NCBI RefSeq assembly: GCF_000003605.2 | Contig: NW_003144786.1 | Coordinates: 1,225,930-1,264,632, forward strand | From: Saccoglossus kowalevskii | Taxonomy: Eukaryota; Hemichordata; Enteropneusta; Harrimaniidae | Direction: 5' to 3' | DNA: 38,703 bases | Shown here: positions 37,201-38,703 of the stretch, piece after piece | How positions within the stretch are numbered: the stretch's first letter is position 1 | How the letters are laid out: each line of letters opens with the position of its first letter | Notes under the pieces: model-generated | Database searches by the model: none | What the model was told of the DNA's origin: nothing | Seen by the model: the letters and a program-made list of their open reading frames with translations, nothing else | Position numbers and translations under genes: made by a program

Positions 37201-37720
37201 ATTCTCTGGCATAGACTGGCTCTCCTCTACAGAATCCCAACACTTTTGGATTTTCAGGATAAAATCCTTCAAACTTCAACAAATGTCTCTTCAGGGCATA
37301 TCTAAATAATAGCAGTTGTAATTATTTTGGAATATGGCATAATATAATGTAGTTAAGAATTATTAATTAAATGTAAAAAGTGAAGTTTTCAAACACACAA
37401 TCAGATATCTTTCAATATAGTGCTTTCATCTACCTATTATAAACCATAATACATGTAATTAATAAACTGTTACAATGTTACAAAAACAAATTCGACCATT
37501 GAGTTTGAATGAGCACACCATCGAGTTTAAATCTATAAATTTGTTCTTTATAAAGATTGACAAATCTGAGTTTATAATGTCACAGATAGATGTGGGAACA
37601 TTTGGTGGCATATATATTTAAATCAATAGAGATTTAGGATTGTCTATTTTATGATGAATTGATGTTTACTTACAAGGGATGATTCTTGTACTCAGCAACA
37701 CTTGTTGGCATCGGCTGTTG
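31054..37720 (-). CDS. XPC: XPC (Rad4 family) DNA damage recognition protein, 3' seven exons, partial
   Basis: Minus-strand coding exons 37720-37674, 37301-37190, 36546-36451, 35095-34921, 33710-33617, 33329-33236 and 31278-31054 join in phase to give the last 280 residues. In order: BHD1 ([20 protein letters not shown], then [19 protein letters not shown]), BHD2 ([32 protein letters not shown]), and BHD3 ([49 protein letters not shown]). A centrin-2-binding helix ([17 protein letters not shown]) follows, and the protein ends LFPFEKL (human LFPFEQL). XPC, with RAD23B and CETN2, detects helix distortions in global-genome nucleotide excision repair. The transglutaminase-like N-terminal part lies beyond the right edge. 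The gene converges on FoxP, and its introns are rich in repeats. Confidence 0.96.
31385..31570. repeat. Tandem repeat, about 42-49 bp, four copies
   Basis: GATAAGGTCACACATCCTGG followed by TACTTTCTTGGGGTTA recurs at 31385, 31434, 31477 and (diverged) 31519. It lies in the last XPC intron. The spacing varies through small indels in the TATTAT linker. Confidence 0.9.
33236..33329 (-). CDS. XPC: XPC exon, end of BHD3 and acidic linker
   Basis: 94 nt encoding (L)[20 protein letters not shown] then [11 protein letters not shown]. It aligns with human [20 protein letters not shown]. Acceptor AATAG is at 33331-33330 and donor GAG|GTATAT at 33235. Confidence 0.95.
33617..33710 (-). CDS. XPC: XPC exon, BHD3 core
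   Basis: 94 nt encoding [20 protein letters not shown] and [10 protein letters not shown]. Human XPC has [20 protein letters not shown]. BHD3 contacts the flipped-out undamaged nucleotides opposite a lesion in yeast Rad4. Acceptor CAACAG is at 33712-33711 and donor TT|GTAAGT at 33616. Confidence 0.95.
33722..33911 (+). mobile_element. Decayed LINE reverse transcriptase C-terminus
   Basis: The plus-strand reading [20 protein letters not shown] then [16 protein letters not shown] has the shape of the C-terminal end of many non-LTR retrotransposon polyproteins (FG-x-G-P-x-x-W-N-x-x-P-x-x-I-R). A frameshift follows near 33870, after which [10 protein letters not shown] reads in another frame and stops. 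It is antisense within an XPC intron and just upstream of an XPC acceptor. It is a fossil, not active. Confidence 0.6.
33912..34920 (-). other. XPC intron, nothing identified
   Basis: AT-rich sequence between the LINE fossil and the BHD2/BHD3 exon. ORFs here are short and read-throughs of the neighbouring exon. No repeat or conserved element is seen. Confidence 0.6.
34921..35095 (-). CDS. XPC: XPC exon, BHD2 to BHD3
   Basis: 175 nt encoding [58 protein letters not shown]. Human XPC has [20 protein letters not shown]. Acceptor TTCAG is at 35097-35096 and donor AAA|GTAAGT at 34920. The 48-bp minisatellite begins about 110 bp upstream of this acceptor. Confidence 0.96.
35203..36365. repeat. 48-bp minisatellite, about 24 copies, each with an inner inverted repeat
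   Basis: The unit is TTCATTATAGTGAACRCTTC then ACTATAACAAACCCAATGTA and TTATGTGN. Most units hold a palindrome TTATAGTGAA-CRC-TTCACTATAA (10-bp arms, 3-nt spacer). Variants (ATTGTG, ATAGTAAAC with ACCATAAC, AACAAAATG) repeat in blocks of about 242 bp (five units) beginning at about 35828 and 36070. This shows higher-order duplication. Because 48 is a multiple of three, both strands show long repetitive ORFs; these are not genes. The array is inside an XPC intron. Confidence 0.97.
36451..36546 (-). CDS. XPC: XPC exon, BHD2 start
   Basis: 96 nt, phase 0 both ends, encoding [20 protein letters not shown] then [12 protein letters not shown]. Human XPC has [20 protein letters not shown]. Acceptor TTTTCAG is at 36548-36547 and donor AAG|GTATTA at 36450. 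Confidence 0.96.
36700..36800. repeat. Short CATATATGG-type repeats
   Basis: Several copies of ATATCATATATGGCATATAT-like sequence sit in tandem within an XPC intron. It is a simple low-complexity repeat. Confidence 0.6.
37190..37301 (-). CDS. XPC: XPC exon, BHD1
   Basis: 112 nt encoding [20 protein letters not shown] then [17 protein letters not shown]. Human XPC has [20 protein letters not shown] and LGYCRGEAVYSRDCVHT. Acceptor TTTAG is at 37303-37302 and donor G|GTAAGC at 37189. The intron side next to the donor carries two copies of TTCAATATAGTGC, and a third lies near 37412. Confidence 0.96.
37674..37720 (-). CDS. XPC: XPC exon, start of BHD1 (most upstream exon in window)
   Basis: 47 nt encoding [16 protein letters not shown]. 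Human XPC has DQPLPTAIGLYKNHPL. Acceptor TTACAG is at 37722-37721 and donor TT|GTAAGT at 37673. The exon upstream of this, carrying the end of the transglutaminase-like domain, is not found up to 38703. Confidence 0.93.
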
Positions 37721-38509
37721 CTGTAATTGCACTGTATGAACACAAAAAATAGTTTTATGATAAAATCATTACAATTTAGATGGTTATATATAGTATTTTC
37801 TCAACATGAAATGAATGCAGAACATATGCATAGTTGCTCCAAGATACACTATTATTGGAGATATACATGTATGTTTACCAGAATATCTGAGTCTAGATAT
37901 CAAATAGAGTGCTTCACTTGAAATTAAAAAAAACAGCAACTTTGATTCAAATGTACTTATTTTCCTGAACACTCAAAGTTTGCTGTATGTTGGGGCTTAT
38001 GCAACTAGAAAAAAGTTCATGTAACTGCACCAGACTGGTGCACCTCTATACATCCAACCAAAAACGATGCAAGTGTTACAAATGTATTTGTCTTATTTGG
38101 AAATGCATTTTTCTTATTTGGAAATAGTGTGTCATATTTACATGACTTTCAAACACTTTCCTTTGTTTATTTAAGATGCACAAACACAAACTGAAAGGAA
38201 ACTGGAAAGAAACGTATAAAAATAAGGTTAATCATGAGAATACAGGAAAGTATGCAAAGTATGACAGTAAGGGAACGCATGTGTCAGTTACTACAATCAT
38301 CATATTGCTTTTATACATACATAACTTCATAATATATTACATATGCAATAATAAGTAACATCACTTTTGTGATGAACACAGTTCACATTTTATTTTATAT
38401 AACAATAGTTTATAGCCACTGGTTGCGGAATTAAAGATGTCAATAGTGATAAAATGTGTGAAACATGGAAACAGAACACAGAAAAACACAAAAGGACAAT
38501 TAGTTTAAT
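37721..38509 (-). other. XPC intron, nothing identified
   Basis: AT-rich sequence without a recognisable XPC exon, RNA gene or structured repeat. Confidence 0.6.
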
Positions 38510-38703
38510 TTAAATTAAACCATCAGATTTGCAACCTGTTCTACCATTAAAATCTCCTGCAATTATAACATTGCACTCATATTTACTGGTATAAATTAAC
38601 ATTTCAGATTCTAAAGTATCGAAAAAATCTTTGTCAGCAAATTGTGAGCTTTCTGGTGCTCTATATACATTACCAAGTAACAAAATCGGGTGGTTTCTCT
38701 GTG
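38510..38703 (-). mobile_element. Truncated LINE endonuclease (EEP domain) fragment
   Basis: The minus-strand frame runs open from the window edge to a TAA at 38512-38510. It encodes LLLGNVYRAPESSQFADKDF, then CNVIIAGDFNGRTGCKSD. The Y-R-x-P and GDFN-x-R-T-G motifs are those of the apurinic-like endonuclease of non-LTR retrotransposons; the Asp and Asn of GDFN are catalytic in the family. The frame stops right after the motif and no reverse transcriptase follows. It is a broken copy inside or beside XPC, and the upstream part lies outside the window. Confidence 0.75.

Overview
This is a stretch of animal (metazoan) nuclear genome. It is AT-rich, with long introns, GT-AG splice sites, decayed retrotransposon and foldback-element debris, several minisatellites and one short run of Ns marking an assembly gap (18747-18815). 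No bacterial, phage or organellar content is visible. The three genes match vertebrate orthologues closely, yet the FoxP gene is compact (about 14 kb from first coding exon to stop). A marine invertebrate fits best. I lean weakly to a deuterostome such as a hemichordate, but the sequence alone does not settle this.

Layout. (1) 1040-7010, minus strand: a complete four-exon gene for SAMTOR/BMT2 (human C7orf60), the S-adenosylmethionine sensor of the mTORC1 pathway, predicted at 384 aa. Its introns carry satellite-like repeats, a 50-bp exact triplication, a foldback element and two unrecognised coding-like fragments. (2) About 6760-8150: a locally CpG-rich stretch around the SAMTOR start, probably its promoter, with a full CRE palindrome and a 44-codon plus-strand ORF. 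(3) 13340-26913, plus strand: a complete FoxP transcription factor gene with 13 coding exons, predicted at 716 aa (human FOXP2 is 715 aa). It has glutamine-rich regions, a C2H2 zinc finger, a leucine zipper, a forkhead domain and an acidic tail with a SUMO-type motif. (4) 26914-31053: FoxP 3' UTR and intergenic DNA, including an odd cluster of four stem-loops near 29876-29990. (5) 31054-37720, minus strand: the last seven coding exons of XPC (Rad4 family), covering the BHD1-BHD3 DNA-binding domains and the centrin-binding C-terminus. The N-terminal exons lie beyond the right edge. One XPC intron holds a 24-copy, 48-bp minisatellite whose units each contain a 10-bp inverted repeat. (6) 38510-38703, minus strand: a piece of a LINE endonuclease.

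The genes do not form a pathway. SAMTOR acts in nutrient sensing, FoxP in transcriptional repression and development, and XPC in DNA damage recognition. Their order is still of interest. As I recall human gene locations, SAMTOR/BMT2 lies close to FOXP2 on 7q31 in the same divergent orientation, and XPC shares chromosome arm 3p with FOXP1. The window may therefore preserve the neighbourhood that preceded FOXP duplication. I found no wholly new molecular system. The least explained items are the stem-loop cluster, the dyad-bearing higher-order minisatellite, a possible 42-nt cassette exon just before the forkhead domain, and the unrecognised coding-like segments in SAMTOR intron 1.
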